Assembly (NCBI GenBank): GCA_958442925.1
Contig: CAUCIO010000053.1
Span: 1 to 13,334, forward strand
Direction of reading: 5' to 3'
Origin: an uncultured Clostridium sp.
GTDB taxonomy: Bacteria > Bacillota > Clostridia > Lachnospirales > Lachnospiraceae
Length of the DNA stretch: 13,334 bases
Both the position numbers and the translations under genes were made by a program. This document shows positions 12,906 through 13,334 of the stretch, piece after piece. The notes under the pieces were generated by a model. It saw nothing but the letters and a program-made list of their open reading frames with translations. It made no database searches and was not told the DNA's origin. The first letter of the stretch is position 1. Every line of letters begins with the position of its first letter.

Positions 12906-13334
12906 CTATTCTGGTGAGGAGAGAGCCAGCTCCTGGCCGATATTTAAAATATGATCACCGATACGCTCGAAATCAGTCAGCATCTCTGAATAGAGAATGC
13001 AGGCCTCGCCAGAACAAATTCCTTTCTGCATCCGCTTAAACTGATTCTGGCGGAACATAAGAGTCAGATCGTCAATTTTCTGCTCCAGAGCGGCTGCCTC
13101 GGAGAGGGAGGACACATCCATTTCTTCCATGGGGAGAAGGAGTTTCATAGCTGCGGAGCAGACGTCCTTCATCTGGGCAATTTCTGCCCTTGCCTGATCG
13201 GAAAAGGCGATTTTCTTTTCTTCAATCCGTTTTGTGTACTCGCAGATGTTCATGGCATGGTCTCCGATCCGCTCCAGATTTCCGGAAATTTTAAAGAAAG
13301 CGCTGATCAGAGAGGAGTCTTTTTCGTTTGCCTC
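12906..13334 (-). CDS. PhoU-like C-terminal domain of a Na/Pi cotransporter or PhoU protein, partial
   Basis: The frame is open to the window edge, so this is the C-terminal part (about 142 residues) of a longer protein; a Met at 13253 is internal, not the start. Two PhoU repeats are visible: ISGNLERIGDHAMNICEY near the cut end and MLTDFERIGDHILNIGQE at the C-terminus, each with the (E/D)xERIGDH metal-cluster signature and separated by about 110 residues of helical, charged sequence. PhoU domains occur in stand-alone PhoU (about 215 aa, phosphate regulation) and at the C-terminus of NptA/YjbB-type Na/Pi cotransporters. The Cys-containing segment before the second repeat (QKGICSGEACILYSEML) resembles the cotransporter form more, so I lean that way. 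Either way it points to phosphate control. ytvI follows 33 bases downstream. Confidence 0.75.
   Translation of the reverse strand, partial: EANEKDSSLISAFFKISGNLERIGDHAMNICEYTKRIEEKKIAFSDQARAEIAQMKDVCSAAMKLLLPMEEMDVSSLSEAAALEQKIDDLTLMFRQNQFKRMQKGICSGEACILYSEMLTDFERIGDHILNIGQELALSSPE

Noticed and set aside
1..13334. CRISPR arrays, insertion sequences, phage genes, toxin-antitoxin or defence genes
   Set aside because: No regularly spaced repeats, transposase or integrase frames, terminal inverted repeats or defence-type domains were seen on either strand.

Overview
The window looks like chromosomal DNA from a low-to-moderate GC Clostridia member, most likely a gut Lachnospiraceae-type species. 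The basis is the mix of families (Cache-PAS-GGDEF protein, DarA/PstA-type c-di-AMP receptor, YtvI-type sporulation membrane protein, phnWX), purine-rich AGGAGG-type ribosome binding sites, frequent AGA/GGA codons, and lipoproteins with KETETE-like linkers. I see no rRNA, insertion sequence, phage gene or CRISPR array; it reads as stable chromosome organised around nutrient uptake and phosphorus metabolism. The assignment is inferred from style, not from a search.

Plus strand, 1-4758. The window opens in the C-terminus of a sodium:neurotransmitter-symporter-type transporter, closed by a strong hairpin terminator (197-263). Next comes a membrane-anchored Cache-PAS-GGDEF diguanylate cyclase (354-2240). 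After a promoter region with three GTAAA-type repeats comes a two-gene phosphonate operon: phnW (2-aminoethylphosphonate:pyruvate transaminase) and phnX (phosphonoacetaldehyde hydrolase). Together they convert 2-aminoethylphosphonate to acetaldehyde and phosphate. A lone darA-type c-di-AMP receptor gene follows, with its own hairpin terminator.

Plus strand, 4973-8258. A tight four-gene operon encodes a methionine-type (MetNI/NlpA) ABC importer plus a DUF169 protein. The ATPase lacks the C-terminal NIL sensor domain, the binding lipoprotein is divergent, and the DUF169 start codon overlaps the lipoprotein stop (TAATG). No S-box-like leader is visible. This four-gene unit is the best candidate in the window for a poorly described system: a MetNI-like importer whose ligand may not be methionine, coupled to a cysteine-rich protein of unknown function.

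8236-9224. A hairpin at 8236-8258 can serve both the operon and a minus-strand tRNA-Thr(GGT) gene, which has a near-consensus promoter. A small HAD phosphatase gene with its own promoter follows on the plus strand.

Minus strand, 13334 down to 9275. In transcription order: the C-terminal PhoU-like domain of a Na/Pi cotransporter or PhoU protein (cut by the window edge), ytvI, then a two-gene ABC importer. That importer has a substrate-binding lipoprotein and one polypeptide carrying both the permease and the ATPase, joined by TAATG. It has its own promoter embedded in the end of ytvI and a leader too short for a riboswitch; its substrate cannot be told from sequence. The minus-strand block converges on the HAD gene.
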